Positions 7,796 through 17,132 of a stretch of DNA of 64,000 bases are shown here, one piece after another. Within the stretch, counting starts at the first letter, position 1; each line of letters begins with the position of its first letter. The stretch covers positions 1-64,000 of the forward strand of contig JAGSGY010000010.1 in NCBI GenBank assembly GCA_023954855.1, given 5' to 3'. Position numbers and translations under genes: made by a program. This DNA comes from Pseudomonadota bacterium (GTDB taxonomy: Bacteria; Myxococcota_A; UBA796; GCA-2862545). Below the pieces are notes generated by a model. The model saw nothing but the letters and a program-made list of their open reading frames with translations, was not told where the DNA came from and did not search any database.

Positions 7796-9742
7796 ATGCG
7801 ACACGTCCTTCTCTTGCTGGCTCTCGGCGCTTGCCAACCCGACCCGATCGTCGATGTGGGGGTGGACACCGATCGCGTCGGCGGCGTTCTGGATGGACCC
7901 GCGGTGGTGCGCATCGCTGCCGTAGAGACAGGCGGCGTACCATCGGAGGCCAATCTGGTGATCACGTCGACAGGGCCCACCTCGCCTCTGGCTGCAGACG
8001 TCGAAGGCCCGTTCGAGATCGAGGGCAGCTGGGGTGGCTTTGTGGACGGAGAGGAGTCGCGGAGCTTCAGGTTGTCGTTTACCGGAAGTACCGACGTCGT
8101 CGGTCATCACGTGGGTTCCGCCGCGTTCACCGACGGCGAACAGGTGGTGGAAGTGGCACTCGCCGCAGCCGTCGTCTCTGCAGATCTGCCCGACGACGTC
8201 ATCTGGACTGACGATGGGCACGGGGTCTCCGCCTTTGCTGCGATGCCCTCCGCGCCGTTTCCGGTCGATGGCGGACAGTGGACCGACCCCACCGTGTGGA
8301 TCTGGATTCCCGACGGCCTCGAGGCGCCGTTTGCCACTGTGACTCACCTGCACGGGCACAACGCCGTCGTCGCGGACATGCTCTCGACCAAGCACCTGCC
8401 CGACCTGTTCGCGGTAGCCGGTCGAAATGCCGTGGTCATCGTGCCGCAGGGGCCCGTGTCCGCGGCGAGCGGTGACTTCGGCAAGCTCATGCAGGACGGG
8501 GGGCACGCAGCGCTCGTGCAAGACGTGGTCGGGCTGCTCTATCGGGATGCGCTCGTTGACCTGCCTAAGACCGAGGGCGTCGTGCTGACCTCGCACTCCG
8601 GCGGCTACCGCGCAACCGCACGCATCATCGAGGACGGCGGTCTTCCCGTCGACCAGGCCCACCTCTACGACTCGCTGTACGGCCAGTCCGCGACCTTCGA
8701 GTCGTTTGCCCTGAGAGGAGGCGTGCTGCGGTCGAACTACACGACCTCTGGCGGGACCGGCGCGAACAACACCGCGCTCGCGAGCGCCCTCAGCTCAGCC
8801 GGCGAGTCCGTGAGCGACGACTTCTCGGATGCGGGACTTCGCGGATCCTCGATCTCGATTGGCTGGACCCCGGCCACGCACGCAGAGGTCATGCGCGACG
8901 ACCGCAACATGCAGCGCTGGCTCGAGGTGGCGCTTGCTCCACATCGACACCGTTCGCCCGAGCTCCTGGCCGCTGTCCACGAGGGGGCCACCGCCTCGGT
9001 CGTGTGGCGAGATGAAGGGCGTGAGGTCGTCATCGAAGGCTCGTCCGATGGCGTGAGCTGGTCCGAGCTCGGCGCCGCCACCGGGGGAACGGCCACGGTG
9101 GATGGAGCCGCTCACCTCCGCGTGCGCACCGCCGAGAGCTTGCCCTCCGACGTATACAGCGCGCAGGGATCGGACTGGCTCGTCGTCGATGGCTTCGACC
9201 GGTTCATCGGCGGGAGCTACGGCGAGCACACGCACGGGTTCGCCGGTCGTATCGGTGCTGCACTCGGTCAGGCGAGCTCCGCGAGCAACGAAGCCGTGGT
9301 TGAGGGACTTGTGGACCTCGATGACTTTGGGGCGGTCGTGTGGTTGCTCGGGGATGAGTCCTCGGCCGACCGGACGTTCACTGAGGTCGAGCAGAGCGTG
9401 CTCGCCGCCTATGTGAGCGGTGGTGGCAAGCTCATCGTGTCCGGCGCCGAGGTGGGCTTTGCGACGGACACCGCCTTTCTGAACGGGACACTCGGAGCGA
9501 CTTTCGTCTCCGACAACGCGGGGAGCACGGTCGCGGGGGGCTTCGAGTTCGGTGTCGCTTATCCGGAGGACTACCCTGACGTGCTCTCGGGCGGAGCCAC
9601 CCTGTGGGCTTACAGTACGGGCGGGGCGGCGGCGGTCGTGTCGAATGCGCAAGTCGTGACGGTCGGCTTTCCCATCGAGACCCTGGCCGAGTCTGACCTC
9701 GTGGCGGCGTTGACGGAGCTGCGTGAGGCGATCGGTCGTTAG
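7796..9742 (+). CDS. Alpha/beta-hydrolase lipoprotein with C-terminal golvesin/xanthan-lyase-like domain
   Basis: A 648-residue lipoprotein: lipobox ALGAC with the acylated cysteine at residue 14, then an Asp-rich linker. Residues ~135-380 look like a PHB-depolymerase/esterase-like alpha/beta hydrolase, with an oxyanion-type segment THLHGHN and a nucleophile elbow TSHSGGY (Ser within HSG). A His near PATHAE could complete the triad. Residues ~440-648 (starting near VYSAQGSDWLVVDGFDR) resemble the domain appended to some amidases and xanthan-lyase-like proteins. A cell-surface esterase or deacetylase is plausible but the substrate is unknown. The start is the first ATG after the previous gene. 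The TAG shares TTAG with the opposed downstream gene. Confidence 0.72.
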   Translation: MRHVLLLLALGACQPDPIVDVGVDTDRVGGVLDGPAVVRIAAVETGGVPSEANLVITSTGPTSPLAADVEGPFEIEGSWGGFVDGEESRSFRLSFTGSTDVVGHHVGSAAFTDGEQVVEVALAAAVVSADLPDDVIWTDDGHGVSAFAAMPSAPFPVDGGQWTDPTVWIWIPDGLEAPFATVTHLHGHNAVVADMLSTKHLPDLFAVAGRNAVVIVPQGPVSAASGDFGKLMQDGGHAALVQDVVGLLYRDALVDLPKTEGVVLTSHSGGYRATARIIEDGGLPVDQAHLYDSLYGQSATFESFALRGGVLRSNYTTSGGTGANNTALASALSSAGESVSDDFSDAGLRGSSISIGWTPATHAEVMRDDRNMQRWLEVALAPHRHRSPELLAAVHEGATASVVWRDEGREVVIEGSSDGVSWSELGAATGGTATVDGAAHLRVRTAESLPSDVYSAQGSDWLVVDGFDRFIGGSYGEHTHGFAGRIGAALGQASSASNEAVVEGLVDLDDFGAVVWLLGDESSADRTFTEVEQSVLAAYVSGGGKLIVSGAEVGFATDTAFLNGTLGATFVSDNAGSTVAGGFEFGVAYPEDYPDVLSGGATLWAYSTGGAAAVVSNAQVVTVGFPIETLAESDLVAALTELREAIGR

Positions 9743-10197
9743 CTGTCGAGTAGCGCGGCCCATGTGGCCGCATTCTTCGGACTGGTCAGGTTGGTGAAGC
9801 TCGTCAGCTCGGCGCGCGCGTCCGCGTACAGTTCACTGTCGGGAGCCAGTTCAGCGAGCCGCTTCACGGCGTGGGTGAGTGCCGGAATCGCTTGATCAAA
9901 GGCGCCCATGGCACCGAGTACGCTGCAGTGTGTGACGCGGGCTTCGAGGGCCAATGTCGCAGAACCCGCTTGGTGGGCGCTGGCTTCGGCGACCTCGAGG
10001 ATCGCGAGGGCTGAAGTCAAGTCGCCCGCGCGAGCTGTCATGGCTCCAAGCTCGACCTGAAGCTGGCACGCTTCAACGGGGAGTCCCTCCGCGAGCAACT
10101 CTCGGCGCGAAGCTTCGAGAATGGCGCATGCGCCCGTGATGTCGCCGTTGTCAGCGCAAGCGTCCGCCCGATCGAGCGCGAGGTTGAGGGTCGTCAT
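9739..10197 (-). CDS. Small TPR-like helical-repeat protein
   Basis: A 152-residue cytoplasmic protein made of amphipathic helices in pairs, with TPR-like spacing of Ala, Leu and Gly (for example ADNGDITGACAILEAS and ARAGDLTSALAILEVA, then GAFDQAIPALTHAV). About three to four degenerate TPRs can be counted. Such proteins are protein-protein adaptors. No catalytic motif is seen. It stands alone on the minus strand, opposed to the hydrolase lipoprotein with which it shares a 4-base stop overlap. Confidence 0.7.
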   Translation of the reverse strand: MTTLNLALDRADACADNGDITGACAILEASRRELLAEGLPVEACQLQVELGAMTARAGDLTSALAILEVAEASAHQAGSATLALEARVTHCSVLGAMGAFDQAIPALTHAVKRLAELAPDSELYADARAELTSFTNLTSPKNAATWAALLDS

Positions 10198-10340
10198 GGA
10201 GTCTCCGTCGGCGGGACTTATCCCCTTCGAGCGCGCGTTGTCTGTCGCTCGGCATGGGCACGCGCTCGCGGCAACTTCAGACCGTGATGATTGCGGTGCG
10301 GGGGTCTTGCCCGGTACCCTTCCCTCATAGGAGTGAGACC

Positions 10341-13300
10341 ATGCGTGGACTCTTGATCGTGAGCCTGGCGTTGCTAGGTGCCTGCAAGGACGACGGCACC
10401 GAGGAGACCGGCTCTAGTGGGCCCACCGCCCCGGAGGTGACGACGGATCCCGCGGACGAGGCGCAGTCCGACGCGGATGTCTCTCCGGTCATCGTCACCG
10501 AGAGTGAGGGTGGCGACGTCAGCTACAGCTATTCCTGGCTGTCCGACGCCGGCGTCGAGTGGGGCGAGGAGACCCTCGCGGCCTCGGCAACGGCCAAAGG
10601 CCAGGAGTGGACCTTGACGGTTACGCCGTCCGCGGGTGGCACGAATGGCACGAGTGCCCAGGCCACGGTGGCGATCGTGAACACGCCGCCTACCGTATCC
10701 AGCGCCGAGTTCATTCCCTCTGTGCCGACAGTGGGCACAGACCTTTCGTGCATTCCGATTTCGTCCAACGACTACGACGCCGATAGCCTGACGTTCTCCT
10801 ATGCGTGGACCAAGGATGGGAGCGCCATCTCCGAGACGAGCAACACCCTGCCCGGGTCCGAGGTCGCCTCGGGCGTCACCATCGAGTGCGCACTGACGCC
10901 AAATGACGGCGAAGATGACGGCAACACGGTGACGGTTTCCGGTGTGGCGAACAATGCGCCGCCGACCGCCACCGGCTCGACCTTGTCGCCGACCTCGATC
11001 ATCTCGACCGAGGACCTGACCTGCGCTGGCGTCGGCGGTGCCGACCCTGATGGCGACACGGTCACCTTCGTCTACGAGTGGACGGTCAACGGCACGGTGG
11101 TCAGCGAGACCGGCGCGACGCTCGCCGCGTCCAACTACGTGCACAACGACGTTGTGATCTGCACGGCCGTGCCGTTCGATGGCGCCTCTGAAGGCACGGG
11201 CGTGGCAAGTACCTCGATCACGGTGGGGAATGCACCGCCGACGGTATCGCTTGCGAGCATCGGACCGACCGGCCCGTTCGCGGCCGACACACTGACTTGC
11301 ACGCCGACGGGCTCGGACCCGGACGGCGGCTCCCCGACCTGGACCTACACCTGGACGGTGAACGGCAATGTGCTCACTAGCGAGACGACCGACTCGCTCG
11401 CGTCGGGCAACTTCGTCTACGACGACGCCATCTCATGTTCGGCGACCCTCACCGACGAAGGGGGCCTGAGCGCGTCCGCGAGCTCGTTCACCATCTACAT
11501 CGAAAACACGCCACCGGTGGTCACGGGCGTGGCCATCTCCCCGTCGACGGCGAGTGCGAGCGATGCGCTGACGTGTAGCTACGGCGCCACCGCCGATGCG
11601 GATGGCCAGAGCGTGGGCGTGACCTACTCCTGGACCGTGAACGGCAATGCCGCAGGCACGGGTGCGACGTTGGCGGCCGGGTCCGCGAGTCGCGGACAGA
11701 CCGTGGTTTGTTCGGTGACCCCCAACGATGGTGTCTCGAACGGCTCGGCCGGCACAGCCTCCATCACGGTGCAGAACGACGCGCCGCCGACGCCGACGGC
11801 GACGATCACGCCGAACGGAGCGACCACCTCGGATGCGCTGACCTGCTCGGCGAGCCCTACGGTGGACGCGGATGGCGACACCATCACCTACAGCTACGCC
11901 TGGTTCGACGGCACGACAGCACTTGGCACCGGCGCCACGCTGTCGGCCGGTCTTGTGGTTCGCGGTGACACCGTGCGCTGCGAGGCGACGGGCAACGACG
12001 GTACCGTCGACGGGCCGATGGGCTCCGGCACGCTGGTCATCAGCAACACCGCACCGACGCTGGCTACGGCAACGCTGAGCCCGACCTCGGCGAACTCGAG
12101 TACCACCTTTGGGTGTACGCCCGGTGGCTCGGATGACCTCGATGGGGATCAGGTCAGCTACATCTACCGCTGGACGGCGGGTGGAAACACGATCAACGGC
12201 GCGACGAGCAACAGCCTCACGGGGGCGAACTTCTCGGGCGGCGATGTCATCCAGTGCCACATCACGCCGACCGACACCTATGACCCGGGCAGCGAAGTGA
12301 GCTCTGGTACGGTGACCGTTCAGAACTCCGTACCGGGGACCTTCACGGCGACGGTGACGCCGACGTCGCCAGAGGCCCAAGCCGACGACTTGATTTGTTC
12401 CGGAACGTCCATCGACCCTGATGGCGACGCCCTCACCTACGCCGCAGAGTGGGAGTGGGAGGACTATGGGTTGACGGCGCGGGCGTGGAGCCTGGGCGTG
12501 GAGAATAGCGGAGCGAGCGGCCGCACCAACGATGCGGTGAACGCGGCGGATACGGTCGCCGGGCGTCGGTTCCGGTGTCGCCTCACGGCCTCGGACGGCG
12601 GAACGGCCAGCACGACAACCGCCTATTCCGCTTGGGTCACGGCGGGCTCTCCTCCTGGCTGTGGTCCGACCTACGATGGATCGAGCCAGCTGGCTGGACC
12701 CTACCTGGCGCACAACGAGTGCTTCTACCAAGGTGGAACCGCGCTCACCTGCGACCAGACCTGCTCTGCTGCGGGCCTGTCAAACAGCAGTTTGAACCCG
12801 CACAACGCGTGGCCTGACGCCTGTTCTGGCGGACCCGGTGCAGAGGACCCCACCACGTGGTTCTTCGAGCACGGAAATCCGAACAACGGCTCCAGTGTCT
12901 ACAGTTATGCCTCTGCAGGCCTCGGCTACACCTACAGCGGCGGCGTGTACACAGGAAAGTGCAACACCAACACCCCGAGCTGGGGTGGCACATATGAAGG
13001 TGAGCGCAGTCCGGGCGGTGGCATTTCGCTCGTTTGCTCTTGTGGTGAGCAGACCGCGGTCTCGGTCGGTGGCACAACGAGCACGCCGACCAACAGCTGG
13101 GGCTACGGTTCGGTCTACAAGCCCACCAAGGATATGGCGTCGTTCCGTTGGGGGGCGCTCGCTGGGTTCCCCACCGTGTCTGGATGCTCGCTCGATTGGT
13201 ACATCTACGAGAACGTCGATGGCAACCCCAAGGGTCCGTGGACGCGCCTGTACTCGGGTCAAATGCCCGCCGTCAGCACGAGCAACACCTACTACTACAT

Positions 13301-13541
13301 CGAGCAGGACGTAAAGCTGTACGCCGGACGCACGTATCTTTGGTACACGGACAGCGCGTGCGCGGTGAACCAGCCGTACACGACCGCTACTGGGAACACG
13401 CCCGTGGGTACACATGAAGGTTTCTGCCAGGTCAACGGCACGACCTACACGGGTTACTCCACGGCCTTCGCGCCGACCGAGACCAACTGCTCCGCGCCGT
13501 CCACCCCAGATTGGGCCGGTATCTTCACGATCGCGAACTAG
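10341..13541 (+). CDS. Large Ig/PKD-repeat lipoprotein (copy 1)
   Basis: A 1066-residue surface lipoprotein. The signal peptide ends in lipobox LLGAC (cysteine at residue 14), followed by a KDDGTEETG linker. Residues ~30-760 are about eight Ig/PKD-like repeats of ~85-90 residues, each with a Pro-Pro boundary, a TLSP-type strand, a conserved LTC cysteine, a DPDGD-type acidic loop, a Y.W strand and a second cysteine, so each module could hold a disulfide. The last ~280 residues form a different Cys-rich domain (marks: CDQTC, WPDACSGG, EHGNP, GLGYT, VYTGKC) shared with the neighbouring paralogue. GGAG precedes the ATG at 10341; the longer upstream frame is not needed. Likely an adhesin or matrix protein. 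Confidence 0.85.
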   Translation: MRGLLIVSLALLGACKDDGTEETGSSGPTAPEVTTDPADEAQSDADVSPVIVTESEGGDVSYSYSWLSDAGVEWGEETLAASATAKGQEWTLTVTPSAGGTNGTSAQATVAIVNTPPTVSSAEFIPSVPTVGTDLSCIPISSNDYDADSLTFSYAWTKDGSAISETSNTLPGSEVASGVTIECALTPNDGEDDGNTVTVSGVANNAPPTATGSTLSPTSIISTEDLTCAGVGGADPDGDTVTFVYEWTVNGTVVSETGATLAASNYVHNDVVICTAVPFDGASEGTGVASTSITVGNAPPTVSLASIGPTGPFAADTLTCTPTGSDPDGGSPTWTYTWTVNGNVLTSETTDSLASGNFVYDDAISCSATLTDEGGLSASASSFTIYIENTPPVVTGVAISPSTASASDALTCSYGATADADGQSVGVTYSWTVNGNAAGTGATLAAGSASRGQTVVCSVTPNDGVSNGSAGTASITVQNDAPPTPTATITPNGATTSDALTCSASPTVDADGDTITYSYAWFDGTTALGTGATLSAGLVVRGDTVRCEATGNDGTVDGPMGSGTLVISNTAPTLATATLSPTSANSSTTFGCTPGGSDDLDGDQVSYIYRWTAGGNTINGATSNSLTGANFSGGDVIQCHITPTDTYDPGSEVSSGTVTVQNSVPGTFTATVTPTSPEAQADDLICSGTSIDPDGDALTYAAEWEWEDYGLTARAWSLGVENSGASGRTNDAVNAADTVAGRRFRCRLTASDGGTASTTTAYSAWVTAGSPPGCGPTYDGSSQLAGPYLAHNECFYQGGTALTCDQTCSAAGLSNSSLNPHNAWPDACSGGPGAEDPTTWFFEHGNPNNGSSVYSYASAGLGYTYSGGVYTGKCNTNTPSWGGTYEGERSPGGGISLVCSCGEQTAVSVGGTTSTPTNSWGYGSVYKPTKDMASFRWGALAGFPTVSGCSLDWYIYENVDGNPKGPWTRLYSGQMPAVSTSNTYYYIEQDVKLYAGRTYLWYTDSACAVNQPYTTATGNTPVGTHEGFCQVNGTTYTGYSTAFAPTETNCSAPSTPDWAGIFTIAN

Positions 13542-13595
13542 CCGAGGAACTCCGCGGTTTCAGCGACCGCTCTGAGTGTCGACTCCGGCACTGAG

Positions 13596-13788
13596 CCGCC
13601 AGGCCGCGGGTCTTGAGCGAGGCCCTGCGTCCGTCGGCCGGTGGACGAACCTCAGGAGTGGAACGATTGCCGTGACCGCCGGCGGCTTCAGTACCTACGA
13701 GGTGCCTGGATACTCCCCGAGTTGGACCCCTCCAAACTGCAGCAACAACGGCACCGCGTGGCGTCAGACGTGGAAGTTCTCGCCGTAG
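13596..13788 (+). pseudogene. Remnant of a third repeat-lipoprotein C-terminus
   Basis: The 420-base gap between the tandem paralogues holds a short frame whose end reads GGFSTYEVPGYSP, then PPNCSNNGTAW and a terminal KFSP. It aligns in spacing with the end of copy 1 (EGFCQVNG..YTGYS, TNCSAPSTPDWAG). It lacks a signal peptide, a repeat region and a convincing start. I read it as the decayed tail of another copy. The rest of the gap (13542-13595 and 13789-13961) shows no gene; only the Shine-Dalgarno sequence AGGAGAG just before 13962 is recognisable. Confidence 0.45.
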
Positions 13789-13961
13789 TTGAGCCAAAGG
13801 AACGGTCTTAGCGCACCTCCGAGGTTCCGGGCGTGCCGAGTTCACTTCGCACCGTGGGCGGGCTTGACCACCGACTCGCTCGCGGCTGCCGGCCTGTGAA
13901 CTTGCACCATCGTTGCGTTTAGGAGGGGTTGCCCTGTACGCTGCTGGCAAAGGAGAGACCC

Positions 13962-16900
13962 ATGCGTGGACTCTTGATGGTCAGCTTGGCCCTGCTTGGT
14001 GCCTGCAAAGACGATGGAAGTGGCGGCGACACGGGGACTTCGGGGCCCACTGCACCGGGAGTGACTACCGATCCCGCTGAAGAGGCACGCTCAAACGAAG
14101 ACGTGTCTGTGGTGATCGAGACCGAGAGCGAGGGCAGCGGTGAGATCAGCTACACCTACCTGTGGTTGTCCGACGCTGGCGTCGAGTGGCCCGAGGACGT
14201 ACTCGCGGCTTCGGCGACGACCAAGGGTGATGAGTGGACGGTCACGGTGACCCCCACGGCCGGTGGCTCGACGGGCACGAGTGCACAGGCCTCGGTCGCA
14301 ATCGTGAATTCCCCGCCGACGCTGGCGAGCGCCGAGTTCATTCCGTCGGTACCCACGGTGGGAACGGATCTCGTGTGCATCCCCGTCGGTGGAGCCGACG
14401 ACGACGGCGACGACCTGACCTTCAGCTATGCCTGGACCAAGGACGGCAGCGCGATCTCCGAGACGACCAACACCCTGCCGGGCAGTGAAGTCACTTCAAA
14501 CGTCACCATCGAGTGTGCGCTGACCGTGAACGATGGGGAGGAGGACGGCAACACGGTCACCGTGTCCGGTGTGGCGAGCAATGCCCCGCCGACCGCGACC
14601 GGCTCGACGCTCTCACCCACGTCGATCATCTCGACCGAAGACCTGACCTGCGCCGGCGTGGGGGGTACCGACCCCGATGGGGACACGGTGACGTTCGTCT
14701 ACGAGTGGACGGTGAACGGCACCGTGGTCAGCGAAACGGGAGCGACGCTGGCCGCCTCCAACTACGTCCACAACGACGTGGTGATCTGCACGGCGGTGCC
14801 CTTCGATGGCGCCTCCGAGGGCACGGGCGTCGCAAGTACCTCGCTCACGGTGGGCAACGCGCCGCCGACGGTCACGCAGACCGCCATCGGACCGACGGGC
14901 CCCTTTGCAGCGGACACCCTCACCTGCACACCGACCGGCTCGGACCCTGACGGTGGCTCGCCGACCTGGACCTACGCTTGGACGGTGAATGGGAACGTGC
15001 TCACCAGTGAGACCACCGACTCCCTGGCATCGGGCAACTTTGTCTATGACGATGCCGTCTCCTGCGAGGCGACGCTCACCGACGAGGGGGGCCTGAGTGC
15101 CTCGGCGAGTTCGTTCACCATCTACATCGAGAACACGCCGCCAGGGGTCAGCGGCGTGGCGATCTCGCCGTCCACCGCCAGTGCGAGCGATGCGCTGACC
15201 TGCAGCTACGGTGCCACCACCGATGCGGATGGCCAGAGCGTCGACGTGACCTACTCCTGGACGGTGAACGGCAGCGCCGCCGGAACTGGAGCGACTCTGG
15301 CCGCGGGCTCGGCGAGCCGTGGACAGACCGTCGTTTGCTCGGTCATGCCCAACGACGGCGTGGCGAACGGAACGGCCGGCACCGCCTCGATCACGATGCA
15401 GAACGACGCGCCTCCGACTCCGACGGCGACGATCACGCCGAACGGAGCGACGACCTCCGACGCCCTGACCTGCTCGGCGAGCCCCACCGTCGACGCAGAC
15501 GGCGACACGATCAACTACAGCTACGCCTGGTTCGACGGCACCACCTCACTCGGCACAGGCGCAACGCTGACGGCCGGTCTTGTGGTGCGCGGCGACACCT
15601 TGCGCTGCGAGGCCACCGGCAACGACGGTACCGTCGACGGGCCGATGGGCTCGGGCACGCTGGTGATCAGCAACACCGCGCCGACGCTGGCTACGGCGAC
15701 GCTGAGCCCGAGCTCGGCAAACGCGAGCACGACCTTTGGGTGTACGCCCGGTGGCTCCGATGACCTCGACGGCGATCAGGTCAGCTACATCTACCGCTGG
15801 ACCGCGGGCGGGAACACGATCAACGGCGCGACCAGCAATAGCCTCACGGGGGCGAACTTCTCGGGCGGCGATGTCATCCAGTGCCACATCACACCCACGG
15901 ACACCTATGACCCGGGCAGCGAGGTGAACTCTGGCACGGTGACCGTGACGAATGCGCCGCCGATCGGCTTGACTGCGACGGTGTCGCCGACCTCTCCGGC
16001 AGCACAGGTCGACAACCTCTCGTGCGACGGCACGGCCACAGACGCGGACGGTGACACGATCACCTACACCGCCTCCTGGGAGTTCCTCAACTACTCCGAC
16101 ACGTGGGTTCCTTGGACCACGGGTGTCTACAGCAGCGGGGTGACCGGACGCACCAATGACATGCTCGATCGCGACGACATCGCGCCCGGCCGCAGCTACC
16201 GCTGCACGCTGTCGGCCACCGACGGCAATGCGACCCCGATTACCGCGACGTCGGCGGCCAAGGCGATCGCTGCGGCACCGGAGTGCACCGGCGGCGTCTA
16301 CACCGGCGGCACGGTTGCCGGACCCTTGGCCTGGTATGGCGAGTGCCTCTACAGCGGTGCTCGCGGTCAGTCCTGTGACCAGACCTGTGCACTGCAAGGT
16401 CAGACCAATGTCTCGCACTTCGCCTACGACCTCTGGCCGGATGCGTGTTCCGGCGGCGCGAAGGCGACCGACCCGGTGCTCTGGTACTACGAGCACGGAA
16501 ACCCCGGAAACTCGGTGGGTACGGCCCACAACTTCAGCGGTGCCGGACTTGGCTACACCCGCAACAACCAGGTGTACACGGGTAAGTGCACGACGGGGAA
16601 TGCGATCTACGGCGTGTTGCCAGGCACCACGAACGGCGACTCCAACGTGTCCTCGATCTGCGCCTGCGGCGACGAGGAGCTGGTGACGGTCACCGGTACG
16701 ACCTCCAGCTTTAGTTCCTCCAACTTCTACCGAGGCAACACCTACCTCGTCTCGGAGGACGTCGCGCTCAACGCCTACAGCGTCTACGTCAACCCCACCG
16801 CGACCTGCACCCTGGACTACTACGTGTTCTCGGGCACCAGCACCAGCGGTCCGTGGACCCGGTTGTTCAATCGGTCAGAATCCGAGGCCGCGGGAGCGGG

Positions 16901-17132
16901 GTTCAAGTTTGTCGACAACGTGAATCTCAAGCTCAAGGCGGGCACGTACTACAACATCGGGGCGGCCTGGAACTGCACGAGCACCATCTACTACACCACG
17001 CAAACCGGTGCGTTCGACATCGGAAGCTTCTCGGTGTCCGCGTACTCGAATTCCTATACGGGCGACATCAATTTCCAGCCCCAGCAGAGCGGAGCGGCGC
17101 ATTACCACCAGCGCCACTACCTCTACCGCTAG
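13962..17132 (+). CDS. Large Ig/PKD-repeat lipoprotein (copy 2)
   Basis: A 1056-residue paralogue of the gene at 10341, with the same architecture: lipobox LLGAC, short Gly/Asp linker, about eight Ig/PKD-like modules each with paired cysteines, and a C-terminal Cys-rich domain with CDQTC, WPDACSGG, EHGNPGN and GLGYT. The repeat region is almost residue-for-residue the same as copy 1, whereas the last ~150 residues differ strongly, as expected if the C-terminal domain carries binding specificity. AGGAGAG lies seven bases before the ATG. The stop shares CTAG with the opposed oxidoreductase gene. Probably displayed on the cell surface; no partner is evident. Confidence 0.85.
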   Translation: MRGLLMVSLALLGACKDDGSGGDTGTSGPTAPGVTTDPAEEARSNEDVSVVIETESEGSGEISYTYLWLSDAGVEWPEDVLAASATTKGDEWTVTVTPTAGGSTGTSAQASVAIVNSPPTLASAEFIPSVPTVGTDLVCIPVGGADDDGDDLTFSYAWTKDGSAISETTNTLPGSEVTSNVTIECALTVNDGEEDGNTVTVSGVASNAPPTATGSTLSPTSIISTEDLTCAGVGGTDPDGDTVTFVYEWTVNGTVVSETGATLAASNYVHNDVVICTAVPFDGASEGTGVASTSLTVGNAPPTVTQTAIGPTGPFAADTLTCTPTGSDPDGGSPTWTYAWTVNGNVLTSETTDSLASGNFVYDDAVSCEATLTDEGGLSASASSFTIYIENTPPGVSGVAISPSTASASDALTCSYGATTDADGQSVDVTYSWTVNGSAAGTGATLAAGSASRGQTVVCSVMPNDGVANGTAGTASITMQNDAPPTPTATITPNGATTSDALTCSASPTVDADGDTINYSYAWFDGTTSLGTGATLTAGLVVRGDTLRCEATGNDGTVDGPMGSGTLVISNTAPTLATATLSPSSANASTTFGCTPGGSDDLDGDQVSYIYRWTAGGNTINGATSNSLTGANFSGGDVIQCHITPTDTYDPGSEVNSGTVTVTNAPPIGLTATVSPTSPAAQVDNLSCDGTATDADGDTITYTASWEFLNYSDTWVPWTTGVYSSGVTGRTNDMLDRDDIAPGRSYRCTLSATDGNATPITATSAAKAIAAAPECTGGVYTGGTVAGPLAWYGECLYSGARGQSCDQTCALQGQTNVSHFAYDLWPDACSGGAKATDPVLWYYEHGNPGNSVGTAHNFSGAGLGYTRNNQVYTGKCTTGNAIYGVLPGTTNGDSNVSSICACGDEELVTVTGTTSSFSSSNFYRGNTYLVSEDVALNAYSVYVNPTATCTLDYYVFSGTSTSGPWTRLFNRSESEAAGAGFKFVDNVNLKLKAGTYYNIGAAWNCTSTIYYTTQTGAFDIGSFSVSAYSNSYTGDINFQPQQSGAAHYHQRHYLYR

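Larger units (their letters stand above)
10341..17132 (+). repeat. Tandem duplication of a repeat-lipoprotein gene
   Basis: The genes at 10341 and 13962 are tandem paralogues in the same orientation. Signal peptides are almost identical (MRGLLIVSLALLGACKDD against MRGLLMVSLALLGACKDD), the Ig-like region is near-identical in protein for hundreds of residues, and the C-terminal domains are diverged but alignable. The intervening ~420 bases contain a fragment of a likely third copy. Confidence 0.85.

Noticed and set aside
11433-12731. Long minus-strand frame of 432 residues inside lipoprotein copy 1
   Set aside because: It is Arg/Gly/His-rich without domains and mirrors the regular codon pattern of the Ig repeats on the other strand; the equivalent frame appears in copy 2, as expected for a shadow.
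13860-13900. Short match to the repeat motif TTDSLA in the gap before copy 2
   Set aside because: Only about 15 bases match the repeats of the lipoprotein genes, too short to separate from chance in such a biased sequence.
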